Shown here in pieces: positions 1-10,625 of a stretch of DNA of 64,000 nucleotides. The DNA is taken from contig VDFB02270651.1 in the NCBI GenBank assembly GCA_007258455.2, positions 699,542,217-699,606,216 on the forward strand, read 5' to 3'. The notes beneath the pieces were generated by a model. That model was not told where the DNA came from, did not search any database, and saw nothing but the letters and a program-made list of their open reading frames with translations. A program made the position numbers and the translations under genes. Within the stretch, counting starts at the first letter, position 1, and each line of letters opens with the position of its first letter. Origin of the DNA: Sequoia sempervirens (lineage: Eukaryota; Streptophyta; Pinopsida; Cupressales; Cupressaceae).

Positions 1-2375
1 ATACTTTTGCATTAGAATGATATTTTTGACTGTTTCTTTCCACATGCATTCATCTTGACTGTCCAAACTTTACAATCTCTTATCACTATTATTGAATCTT
101 TTGCAATGTGACTGTCATCCTCTATCTCTTGATCACTAGCCTCATTATGCTTGATTTCCTGTGTGTAGAGTCTCCCCAGATTTGTCTTCATTGCATAGTG
201 AACTGTTATTCTTGCTTATACCATCTATAAATATGCCTCCTATGCTTTCAACCTCTTATATGTTGTCTCTTTCAATAGGTTGTCTTCCTTAATGACTGTT
301 AAGACACTTGTTTGATGATTTCTTTTGTATGTATCTATAAATGATGACTTGTGGCTATCAAGGTGGGATAGAGTCTTAAAAGGGAATTAGGTCTCCAAGG
401 TGTTTTCCATCACAGAATCAAAGTGTCTCGAAACTATTTTGTGAAAGCTATCTAAGGTGACTCAAAGGTTAGAAGTAGTCTTAAAGGTAGGGTTACTATT
501 GTTGATGTTTGAGCAAGGTGGTTCCTATGTTCTCATAATAGTATAGTAAATTACCCCTCAATCTATGCACATTCCACTTCATAACAATTTTAAAGGACTA
601 TCCCTTCACACACAGTCCATTAATGACTGTCATAAACTTACTCATTTATAACTAATCTTTTGCATTTATGACTAATTTGTGAAGCCTAAAAGTTTCCCTT
701 GCATTTAGTTGACTGTCCTTTCAACCACATTCTATCAAATAGCTCTTCAATAGGAAGTTGTTCCAAAACATTCAGAGAAAGTACAATTCAATTACTTACA
801 TATGCACTTGCATTAGGTCCTATTAGCATTTTTGAAGAACAGGGACATTACTTTTCCTCGTACTGAAGCCAAAATCAGTAACTTTTTTGGCATGAATTAA
901 GGCGACTGTGAACTTTGATATGCTGCCTCTTAACAGATTTACGGTGAGTGTTCATTTCTAGGAACACATACTCTAACAAATGACCCAACTCATGAAAATA
1001 TTGATGTATGCTATCTGAATCTTTGCTTATAGACTATTGTAATCTTCAAAAATTCATATGCCCTGCTTGTAAGGTGATACGCTTTTAGGGTCTTCATGTT
1101 GCTTGAGGTGAACCATTATTGCTTTGCTTGAAGTCTGCCCCTGAACCCTTTCCTTCGTTAGTTGGCAATGCCCATCCTTCCTTGCCATTCTTGGACTATA
1201 CTTTTGCATTAGAATGATATTTTTGAATGTTTCTTTCCACATGCATTCATCTTGACTGTCCAAACTTTACAATCTCTTATCACTATTATTGAATCTTTTG
1301 CAATGTGACTGTCATCCTCTATCTCTTGATCACTAGCCTCATTATGCTTGATTGCCTGTGTGTAGAGTCTCCCCAAATTTGTCTTCATTGCATAATGAAC
1401 TGTTATTCTTGCTTATACCATCTATAAATATGCCTCCTATGCTTTCAACCTCTTAATGTTGTCTCTTTCAATAGGTTGTCTTCCTTAATGACTGTTAAGA
1501 TTGTCACTTGTTTGATGATTTCTTTTGTATGTATCTATAAATGATGACTTATGGCTATCAAGGTGGGATAGAGTCTTGAAAGGGCATTAGGTCTTCAAGG
1601 TGTTTTCCATCATAGAATCAAAGTGTCTAGAAACTTGTTTTGTGAAAGCTATCTAAGGTGACTCAAAGGTTAGAAGTAGTCTTAAAGGTAGGGTTACTAT
1701 TGTTGATGTTTGAGCAAGGTGGTTCCTATGTTCTCATAATAGTATAGTAAACTACCCCTCAATCTATGCACATTCCACTTCATATCAATTTTAAAGGAAT
1801 GTCCCTTCACATACAGTCCATTAATGGCTGTCATAAACTTACTCATTTATAACTAATCTTTTGCTTTTATGACTAATTTGTGAAGCCTAAAAGTTTCCCT
1901 TGCATTTAGTTGACTGTCCTTTCAACCACATTATGTCAAATAGCTCTTCAATAGGAAGTTGTTCAAAAAATTTAGAGAAAGTACAATTCAATTACTTAAA
2001 TATGCACTTGAATTAGGTCCTATTAGCATTTTTGAAGAACAGGGACATTACTTTTCCTCATACTGAAGCCAAAATCAGTAACTTTTTTGGCATGAATTAA
2101 GGTGACTGTGAACTTTGATATGCTGCCTCTTAACAGATTCATGGTGAGTGTTCATTTCTAGGAACACATACTCTAACAAATGACCCAACTCATGAGAATA
2201 TTGATGTATGCTATCTGAATCTTTGCTTATAGACTATTGTAATCTTCAAAAATTCATATGCCCTGCTTGTAAGGTGATACGCTTTTAGGGTCTTCATGTT
2301 GCTTGAGGTGAACCATTATTGCTTTGCTTGAAGTCTTCCCCTGAACCCTTTCCTTCGTTAGTTGGCAATGCCCAT
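1..2375. repeat. 1.2 kb tandem direct duplication
   Basis: The sequence beginning ATACTTTTGCATTAGAATG at 1 restarts at 1198, and the two units stay nearly identical to GTTGGCAATGCCCAT, which ends at 1175 and 2375. A 22-base stretch at 1176-1197 separates them and belongs to the repeat junction. Differences are scattered substitutions and a few short indels, so the duplication is fairly recent compared with the decayed elements elsewhere in the window. The motif GACTGT recurs many times in each unit. No convincing coding frame runs through either unit. The left unit touches the window edge, so the array may have more copies upstream. Confidence 0.93.
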
Positions 2376-2919
2376 TTGTCTGTCAGCTCCTCTCAACCTG
2401 ATGAATAATTTTTTGCATAATCCAAAAAACACGAAATTCAATTCAAAGAACCTTGGCCAATGTCATTTTTTCAAAGAGATCAGGAAATAGGACATAACAA
2501 TCATGCTTTAATGTTTAAGAAACATCACAGACAACACTGACCTATAGCTTTTACCGATATGCTTCAAATGAAGCCATGCTCTACAATGACCGCAGGAAAA
2601 CACACTTAAAAATAATGGCAATCATATACTGGCTATATCCATAAATAACTGAATTCAATTTTTCTTTACTAGTTAAAGTCAGAAATTTGTGATAAGCAAT
2701 AGATTTGGATTTATCCTCTCAATCAAAATGTATGAAAACATATTCACATTTGCTACCAAAAACAAACTCTTTAAGTGTAAATAAAAATTCTCAGAATGAA
2801 CATTGAAAATACACCCCATGAATCAAATATTGAATTTCGGTGGCTGAAAATTATGCCATGTTTCATGCAAGCATAAAAAAAACATGAACTAAAAAATGGT
2901 GATGACAAAAATTTACTAC
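2376..2919. other. No gene seen
   Basis: AT-rich sequence between the tandem duplication and the coiled-coil pseudogene. It may hold intron or 3' flank of that minus-strand pseudogene, but I see no splice-linked exon, RNA gene or repeat in it. Confidence 0.5.
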
Positions 2920-4477
2920 CTTGAGAAGTTACGATGAAGCTTTTCCAATGCCAAGTTTTCCAACTTCAGAGATGCGTCCATGATATTGCTAATGTACCTG
3001 ATAATTCCATTTGACTATGCTTCTACTCCATTTGTAAGTCTACTTGCATTCTTTGGAGGCAGTCCTCAAGTTTTTGCACTTTTGTCTCAAAGAACTGGTT
3101 TTTTTTCTCTTCTTCTTTAATCTAAACCATGGCCTGCTCCAGTGCTACTTTCTTTTCTTCAAAAGATTCTTTGATTGCAATTGTTTCTTTTTTCTGTTTT
3201 TTAATTTCTCTTTGAACCAAGGCTAAGGCATAATCTTTTTGTGTAATGATTCCTTCAATATCTATTATTTTCCCTTCCTCCTCCTTCATAATACTGCTCA
3301 CGTCATTTCCCCTATCTTGGATAGCATCCTCAAGCATCAATTTCTCTTTCCTTGTTTCTTCCAAAACTCTTAAGGCTACATCTACACGGTGTCTATTTTC
3401 TTCAATAGCTTCCTCCAACAAACTAACTTTCCTTTTCAGTTCATCTTGTTCTCTCTTAGCTAGATCTAAATCCTTTTTTCCCATTAGAAGCATTTCAATA
3501 TAAAATGTATTTCCTTTTAGCTCTTTACATTCTTCCAACATATTCTGAAACAAACCATGTAGTTCTTTATATTCATTTCCCTTCTAGTCAAGCACATTCT
3601 CCATTGTTGCTATCTTCTACCTCTAAATTTCCTTTTCCATTAAGACTAAACTCATACCCCTATCTTTATCATGGATCATTTTGTTAAGTGAATGCTTCTG
3701 CTTTCTAAGCTCTACACATTCCTTCAATGCCATATCTAAGGAAATTGATATCTCCTTGATAACCTCTTCAAAAAAAATTCTTAGTATGTCTATTTCATTC
3801 CTGTTTTTCTCTTCTATTTCTTCCCTATCATTTTCCAACACTACTATTTGACTCAGTAAGTAGGATTCTCTTGATGACTTATCTATCTCTTTACTATCAG
3901 ATAATGCTTTGAATTCCCTTTCTTTCCCTGTATGCAGCTCTATCATTCTTCTATCCTCAGCTTGCAATTTATCCTATAAATTAGAAACCATTCCAGAGTT
4001 CTTGTTTTCAAACCTTCTTGAGAGGATCAATTTTTCATTCTCTTTCATAACTTCATCCAATTTTCTAGTCGTGTCATTCAACACTTTTCTTAAAACACGC
4101 ATCTCACTGTCATTTCCTTTCTCCCTCAAAATGTCTCGCTTAAGCCTGTAAATCTCTTCTATTTTTTTAGCCATAACATGATCCTTATCCCTTCTTGTTG
4201 CTGCTACAACCCTTAAATAATGGGATATTAATTACTCTTTTGACATTCTTTTCAATGGTGCTTCCAAAATGATATATGATGTATCTTCTGAGATACTATT
4301 TGATAAATAAGGCTCTCCATTCAAACAACCTTCACAAACTTTTGTCATCTCATAAATTTTCATATTTCCATTCATGTTTCCATTGTTAGCTATTTGTGAC
4401 AGAGAAGGTATACTACAATGGCTCATTTTGGTAATATATACCTTAGAAGTTCCAATTTGCAATCTCATAATATGCAT
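2920..4477 (-). pseudogene. Coiled-coil protein pseudogene, family not recognised
   Basis: A single minus-strand frame stays coding-like from an ATG at 4477 to about 3010. It is broken only by a TAA at 4232-4234 and by TAG at 3974, 3623, 3617, 3584, 3122 and 3023. A shift of one base near 3005 then restores a frame that runs to a plausible donor (CAAG|GTAGTA) at 2920. The product would be a roughly 500-residue, Lys/Glu-rich, heptad-like helical protein, for example EQDELKRKVSLLEEAIEE near 3450 and MAKKIEEIYRLKRDILREK near 4150. The first 80 residues are not coiled coil and hold a Cys/Asn-rich stretch. I do not recognise a named family. A cytoskeletal, golgin-like or XH/XS-type coiled coil would each fit the composition. 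The CCD1-like pseudogene lies upstream on the same strand and shares a short duplicated segment with it. Confidence 0.7.
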
Positions 4478-4810
4478 ATGGAAGACTTATAAATGTTTAT
4501 TTCAAGATTTCTTTTTCTTTTACTGTATATTTGAATAATAATCTTCATTTATGTAGTGATTAATACTATGATTTATCTAGGTCCTGGTTTCATTATTTCC
4601 TATGGTATTTTTATTATCTGAGCCATTTTTTTAAAGACTAGATCTCCAGAAATAGTGGCCTACACTGGACAACCTATTCATCATGTATTTCACAAGCAAT
4701 AGCCCTCATATAAATATTATTTACTTCTTATCATCTCTCAAGAAAAAATATAAGACAAGTCAGGACTCAAAAGAACTGAATGTAAGTAAGCTAGAAGCCT
4801 AGAACCATAC
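4478..4810. other. No gene seen
   Basis: This is the spacer between the two minus-strand pseudogenes. It starts just after the 5' splice donor of the last recognisable CCD1-like exon, so part of it is probably former intron. The next exon expected in the family is not detectable. Confidence 0.5.
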
Positions 4811-5963
4811 CCAGTGTTCTCATCATGAACAAAAAAGATCAAGTAACCATCATCTTCTGCAAGGTCTAACCCAGAATCCCTGGGTACAAATATTGCCTTA
4901 GAACCAAATCTTTCAGGTCCAAAGTCAAAAACCCCTAGCACATTTCCTCCAACTTCAATCTGTGACTTCCCAACCTCAGGTTCTACTTGAAGATCAAACT
5001 TTACGAGTCCCTTGACCTTATCTATTGAATCTAGTGTAGTACCATACACATTACGTTGCTTTCTACACCCATGTTAATCATAAAGTAGAATTAGATATTT
5101 CCCAATCAACATGGTATCCTTGGTTATATGATCCACAAGCATTGTTTATGAGGGAGAGAATGGAGGAAAAAACATAGTGTAGTGTTCTAGGAAAGAGTGT
5201 ATGAATTATCTCTTAGAATTTTCTTACCTGCCAATATACTTTTCATTAATCCTTGGAAAATCTACTGCAGACTCTAACAGTTTCTTTTGTGAAGGCTCCC
5301 CACTCTTTAAATTGAAACGAATCTCATATCTAATCACCAAAGTCAAAAAGATAATACATTATAACTTATCCTTTTTTAATGCATAGGTTAATAAGTGAAG
5401 CACAAAAGAAAAGGTTATATTGAATGGTTCACATACAACTCATTCTGGAATTTTTTCTTTTTCTTTGATGTGTCCACCAACCAATTCCAGGTCTAAGTCA
5501 ACCAATCAACAAGTGTAAAGGACAACTTCATCACCCTCCTCACATGCATTGGCTAATATTTGGTACACAATACCCAAAGCAAAGACATATAAGACTCCTA
5601 AGAGATATCTCAGGTTGGCCTCAGAATGATTGACCAACCTATGTAGAATAAAACTAACAGCAGATGATTCTCCTTAATTGTGAACAAATCACCATGCAAA
5701 TATCAATAGGAACTTATCCAATTTTTGTTCTAAGGGAGAAAATGTAAGTATATAAAATATAATATTAAACAATGCAAGAAAAGATGCATCTGGAAGGAAG
5801 CCAAAGACAACATGAACTATGAGTTATCGACACAAGGAAAGACTAAAATATGAAGCTTGTTTCTCAACATTACCATTATGAAATATGTAGCTGTTTGGTA
5901 GCTCAAACCATCTCATCTAAAGATCATTTCTGGCATATCAGGATAGTATACCAAAATGAGCCA
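4811..5963 (-). pseudogene. CCD1-like: Carotenoid cleavage dioxygenase (CCD1-like) pseudogene, middle exons
   Basis: Four minus-strand exons match the order of plant CCD1, a non-haem iron dioxygenase that cleaves carotenoids and apocarotenoids. Exon 5874-5963 ends MRWFELPNSYIFHN. Exon 5437-5552 contains NACEEGDEVVL. Exon 5228-5329 contains [14 protein letters not shown]. Exon 4811-5062 contains [18 protein letters not shown] and [16 protein letters not shown]. The splice sites fit exactly: AATG|GTAATG joins TTAG|CCAATGC to rebuild FHNANA, and GGCAG|GTAAGA joins GTAG|AAAGCAA to rebuild GRKQR. The His of FHNANA is, by family knowledge, one of the four iron ligands. Damage includes TGA at 5938-5940 and 5506-5508 where the family has Arg, plus a TAG in the first exon. 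The N-terminal half and the C-terminal exons are missing. Upstream of about 5963 the sequence switches to a copied piece of the neighbouring coiled-coil pseudogene. Confidence 0.9.
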
Positions 5964-5977
5964 TTGTTTCCATTCAT

Positions 5978-6035
5978 TCATATAAGGCTCTCCATTCATG
6001 TTTCCATTGTTAGCTATTTGTGACAAAGAAGGTAT
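5978..6035. repeat. Partial direct copy of 4305-4412
   Basis: The stretches ATAAGGCTCTCCATTCA and CCATTGTTAGCTATTTGTGAC occur both here and inside the coiled-coil pseudogene (about 4305-4322 and 4380-4400). An internal segment of about 45 bases is absent from this copy. A 16-base inverted match (CCAAAATGAGCCATTG here, its complement at about 4420) lies beside both copies. The copy truncates the CCD1-like pseudogene at its 5' side. Confidence 0.75.
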
Positions 6036-6963
6036 GAATGAAATCCCATTTGAATTATCACTGCATGGTGTCATTAAGTAACTACAAGAGGAATATGGCC
6101 TTGTTCTCTATTTTGGAGTCTTGAGTGTTTGAACCAAGAGCCATGATGTGTATTTAAGGGAAATAGTGAAAGAATTTGATCTTTGTTGATATTGAGAGAA
6201 ATATAGTTGAATTAAGTGTGTCAAAGGAAGGCAAGTTGAAGGTTTTGTGAGATGTGTTTTGAATCCTCCTAACTCTACATCACTGATGAAACCCGAACTT
6301 TTGATGTCCTAGATGTAACATTGGATGGTGTTTTTGATGGAATGGGTGTTCCCTTATGGGGGACTTTAGCTCTTTCCCATTTGAAGGAACAATATTCTTC
6401 TTAGTGAATTTTTCTTTTTGCTCTTGTTTTTGAGAATCCACCAAGGCATGGTTAGATGCCACCTCATTTTCCTCTGTTTCTTTGATGCCCTTATTGTCTG
6501 ATTGTGCTATTTCTGGACTATGTCTTTGTTGGCATGGGAATGAAATTGGATTGTTGTTGATGTTTGTTATTCTCATGGACAGGTATTGAAGCACTTGCAT
6601 GGGCGATAAAGCTTGTTTGGATAGGACTTGGAGACTTTTGAAAAGGCAGGCAAGGAATTCAGAGTTTGCTGCAACAAATTTGAAGTCAGCGAAGCCCTCT
6701 GCAGTGAATTCAGAGGTAATTCGAAACCCTCATTGCTGAAAGTAAGCTGATAGGAAAAATAGGCATATTCCATTCTCAGTAGGTAAAATTCAAATGAATG
6801 TAAGATAGATCTCAGAACAATGACTCATTATATCCTCTTCTTTCTGTTATGGTCTCTACTAAAATTGACTACTTTCAACAATGTTTTGGCATCTCTATTT
6901 TTAGATTTATGTTTTTTCTTTAAATCAAAAACTAAATTAATACTGGAATGCACAATATTACAG
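6036..6963. other. No recognised gene
   Basis: This gap should contain the 5' end of the CACTA transposon, but I see no CACTAGTACA terminus and no ATGACTAAAT-type subterminal repeats. Open minus-strand stretches at 6280-6600 and 6573-6773 have low-complexity, Gln/Lys/Asn-rich translations and match nothing I know. An AG acceptor directly precedes the transposase ATG at 6964, so the last part may be a 5' intron. Confidence 0.5.
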
Positions 6964-9900
6964 ATGGATCAGCATCAAAGGTTGACTATTGATCAATATC
7001 ATGCATATGATGAGAGAGTAGCTGATGAGAGGGACATTGAAAAATATCCATGTCCTGTAAAAATTGTCTTTGTGGAAAGGTGAAAAAAAGAAATATGATT
7101 TATCTACATATGATAAGATATGGGCATAATGGTGTAAGCCCTTGGGCTTACAATTATTATGAAGATATGATAGAATTGCAGACTATGAGAGATGAAGAGG
7201 CAACAGACATAGATGAAGTGGCACCAAACATAGATGAGCAAACAGAAATGTTTGACGAAGGGTTTGAAGTTGATAGAATGTTGAATGAGGGTCTAAACGA
7301 TGATTGGGCCAAGTCAATGGAGGATGCTTTAAAGCCTATGTATGCTAATTGCAAGTTAAGTCATTTGGCAACAATCCTTCAAATTCTTAACTTGCAAGTG
7401 GTACATGGCTGGACAAATGAGAGTGTAGATCAATTATTGGCATTATTAAGTTCATTGTTACCAGCTAACTCCACATTGCCAAAAAAATGAAGTCAATGTA
7501 AAACGAAAATCAGTAAGCTCGGCTTGGGGTATGAAAACATCCACACATGTGTGAATGGTTGTGTATTATTTCACAAAAATCTTGCAAATGAGAGTGAATG
7601 TTTGAAATGTCATGAAGTGAGGTATAGACAAGGGTTGAAATCAGTGTGGTTCCTAGAAAGGTTCTTCGCCACTTTCCGATAATCCCATGATTACTTCGAA
7701 TGTATAGGTGTAGAGACATTGTTGAACTTATGCAGTGGCATGCCAAAAATAAGAGCACTGATGGAAAACAATGACATGTGCCTGAATCTAAGACGTGGAT
7801 GGAATTTGATAACAGATGGCCTGATTTTTCTCAAGATCCTCGTAATATAAGGTTGGGTTTGGCTCTAGATGGGGTGAACCCATTCTCATATCAAAGTACT
7901 AAATGGTCAACTTGGCCAGTGTTTCTAATAAATTATAACTTGCCTCCATGGTTAGCAACTAAACCATTTTTCTTAATGTTATCATTGATTATACTAGGAA
8001 AGAAAAGTGTGACTTCAGATACAATAGATGCTTATCTAGCGCCATTATATGATGAGCTAATGGAATTGTGGAAAGGAATTGAAGCAATTCAATCTTTAAG
8101 GGATGGTCATTCAATCAAATTCACTTTAAGAGCTTCCTTATTGTTTACGATTCACGATCTTCCTGCATATGGCACATTGTCTGGTCTCTCTATTCATGGA
8201 TACCATGGATGTCCTGCTTGCAACTTTAAGGATTTTGTGAGGCACTCAAGAAGTTTGTGTAAGTGTATTTATTGTGGACATCATGCTTACCTTAAAATGG
8301 ATCATCCATATCATCGACAAAAAACACGTTTCAATGGTCAAGAAGAGAATCGTGAAGCGCCATTGCTAATAACAAGTGATTACATTGTTGAGAATGGAAA
8401 AAAAAGAATGTCATTTATTGAAAATGATGGGATTGTTGGCAGTAGATATGATCCATGTAATGAAAGTAGTGTAAAACGGTTGTGCATATTGTATAAGTTG
8501 CCATACTTTAAGGATATAGCCATTAGGCATACTGTTGACTTTATGCATAAAGAAAAATATAGCTTATGCTATTATAGAAACTCTTTTTGGTGCTTTTGAT
8601 ACTATTTCATCATGTGAAGACTTCTGAGAAATAAAGATTCGCCGAAATCTTTGGGTTGAAAAATATGATAATGAAAAATATAAAAAACCTAGTGCTCCTT
8701 ATGTTTGGACAAAGGAACAACATGCACAATTCTTACAGTTGATGTCTCAAACTCACTTCCCCACTGGATATGTAAGTAGCAGCATCAGAAGCCAAACTGA
8801 CATTAATAGCTTAAGAGGCCTCAAGACCCATGACTATCATGTCATAATAGAGAATATTTTACCTATTGTGGTAAATATATTGAGTTTGGAAAAGGGGCCA
8901 AGATTGGCAATTATAAGGTTGGGCCTAATATTGAAGAGAATGAGCTTACATGTATTAGATCCTTTGAACTTTGATAGTTTGAGGGAGGAGGTTGTTGAAG
9001 TCCTTTGTCTCTTGGAACGAGAATTTCCACCAACAATCTTTAACATTTATATGCATCTTTTGATACATCTACAATATGAACTAGAGCAATGTGGCCCAGT
9101 AAGAACGAGATGGATGTATCCTATAGAATGATATATGAAGGTTTTGAAAAAAATTATTCGTACTAGGGCAAAACCAGAAGGCAACATGTTTCAGGGATAT
9201 TCAATGCAAGAGGCCATGGGATTTTGCACAAAATATATGAAGGATTTTAAAAATGTCAATCGACGTGTATGGGATGATGATGAAGATGAGAGAGTTGTAG
9301 GTGAAGTATTAGAAGGAAATGGATGTCACTTCAAGCTATCATATCAAGAAAGAAGTGCAATACATGACTTTATTCTTCAAAACACATCTTCGTTCGATAA
9401 GTGGCACAGGTAAAAAAAAATTACACAATAATTTATTTACTCAATTGTATTTGCACATTTATATTATTAATCTTACTATTTGTACATCATTATTCTATGT
9501 AGAAAACATGAAGAAGAGAATCAAGCTTGGATGCAACATCGACCTCAAAAGCACAAATGCCATGATTTGATTAGAGGTGATTTTTTTCTAAAATTTGAAG
9601 AATGGATTGCTAATGCAATCAATGATGCAAAAGAAGAAGGTCAAGATATAACAACAGAGGAAAGTGAGCTTTCACAACCTCCACATTTATGGGCTATGCG
9701 TTTTAGTGGAATGTGGGCCTATGGTAGTCATTTAAGAGTAGAAGAAAAAGACAAAGGAAAGACAAATTGTGATTATGTTGTTAGTGTTGAATTTATTCAT
9801 GAAATTGAGAAGAAATTTTATGTTGGATTCATCCAAGAAATTATTCAAGTGGATTTTGGTTAAAATAGTCCTATATTATTAAAATGTAAGTGGATCCAAC

Positions 9901-10312
9901 CATCCACAGTGCAATTTGATGAGTATGGATTTGTACGTGCAAATACACGACAATTTTTTCAGAGACAGATGAGCCGTATGTTTCCCCTCTTCAAATTAAC
10001 CAATCATTTCTAATTGATGATGTAAGAAGCCTAGATTGGTCATATGTCATTCAAACAGAGTCTCGTTCAAAATGGAAATTCATGGAAGTTGATGTAATGC
10101 TTGATGGGCAATATGTTAATTTACAAGAAACATTTGAAGAAGTGGATGAAGACAATGAGGGACTGTTTGAAGAAGAGATTTTGATTACCAATGAAGAAAT
10201 TGGAAGAGAGAATGTATTGCATGTCACAAATGAGGATGAGGAAGAAAATCAAGTAGATGCAGACACGAGTGATCAGGATTCTGATCTTGCTGGCAATGCA
10301 GATGATTATTGA
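6964..10312 (+). pseudogene. CACTA transposase TNP2 (Transposase_21, DUF4218, DUF4216)
   Basis: The start ATG follows an AG acceptor and opens MDQHQRLTIDQYHAYDER. A frameshift near 7052 splits the N-terminal Transpos_assoc motif (CPCKNC). The Transposase_21 core covers about 7510-8900, with LALDGVNPFSYQST, GYHGCPACNFKDF and DFMHKEK as hallmarks. DUF4218 follows, with GPVRTRWMYPIE near 9100. A canonical intron at 9410-9502 (CACAG|GTAAAA to TGTAG|AAAACA) joins WHR to KHEEE. DUF4216 follows (FYVGFIQEIIQVDFG), then an acidic tail to TGA at 10312. Breaks include frameshifts near 7620-7780, 8557 and 9957, TGA at 8625-8627, TGA at 9129-9131 where the family has the Arg of MYPFERYMK, and TAA after VDFG. 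The family cuts and pastes CACTA elements. This copy is dead. Confidence 0.93.
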
Positions 10313-10435
10313 TGAGCCCCATTTTATGACCTTTTATTTAAGACTTTTATGTTGTTTTAAGACTATTTTATGTTTTAAGGACATGGACCTTCAGACTAAT
10401 ACCTGTTTCAAAGCATTAATGTCAAAAAAAGTTGC

Positions 10436-10625
10436 TATATGAATGCAATATGAATTTGTTTTCATATAAAAATGAGGATGCAATATGAATATGTTTTCAT
10501 ATATGAATGCAATATGAATATGTTTTCATATATAAATGTTGTATGCAATATGAATATGTTTTCATATATAAATGAGGATGCAATATGAATATGAATATGA
10601 ATATGAATGCAATATGAATATGTAT
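10436..10625. repeat. AT-rich minisatellite
   Basis: The unit ATGCAATATGAATATGTTTT followed by CATATATAAATG is repeated about four times with varying length, and ends in a short run of ATGAAT. It starts just after the transposase stop codon and so lies in its 3' untranslated region. Confidence 0.85.

Noticed and set aside
3246..3503. Plus-strand Ser/Phe-rich open frame
   Set aside because: It is antisense to the coiled-coil pseudogene, whose Lys/Glu codons read as Phe/Ser/Leu on the other strand.
3122..4174. Recoded or readthrough gene using TAG as a sense codon
   Set aside because: Plant nuclear code has no TAG reassignment, and the same stop pattern is seen in clearly dead transposons, so decay is the simpler reading.
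7157..7354. Minus-strand open frame opposite the transposase N-terminus
   Set aside because: It is the shadow of the acidic transposase segment and has Ser-rich composition without any motif.
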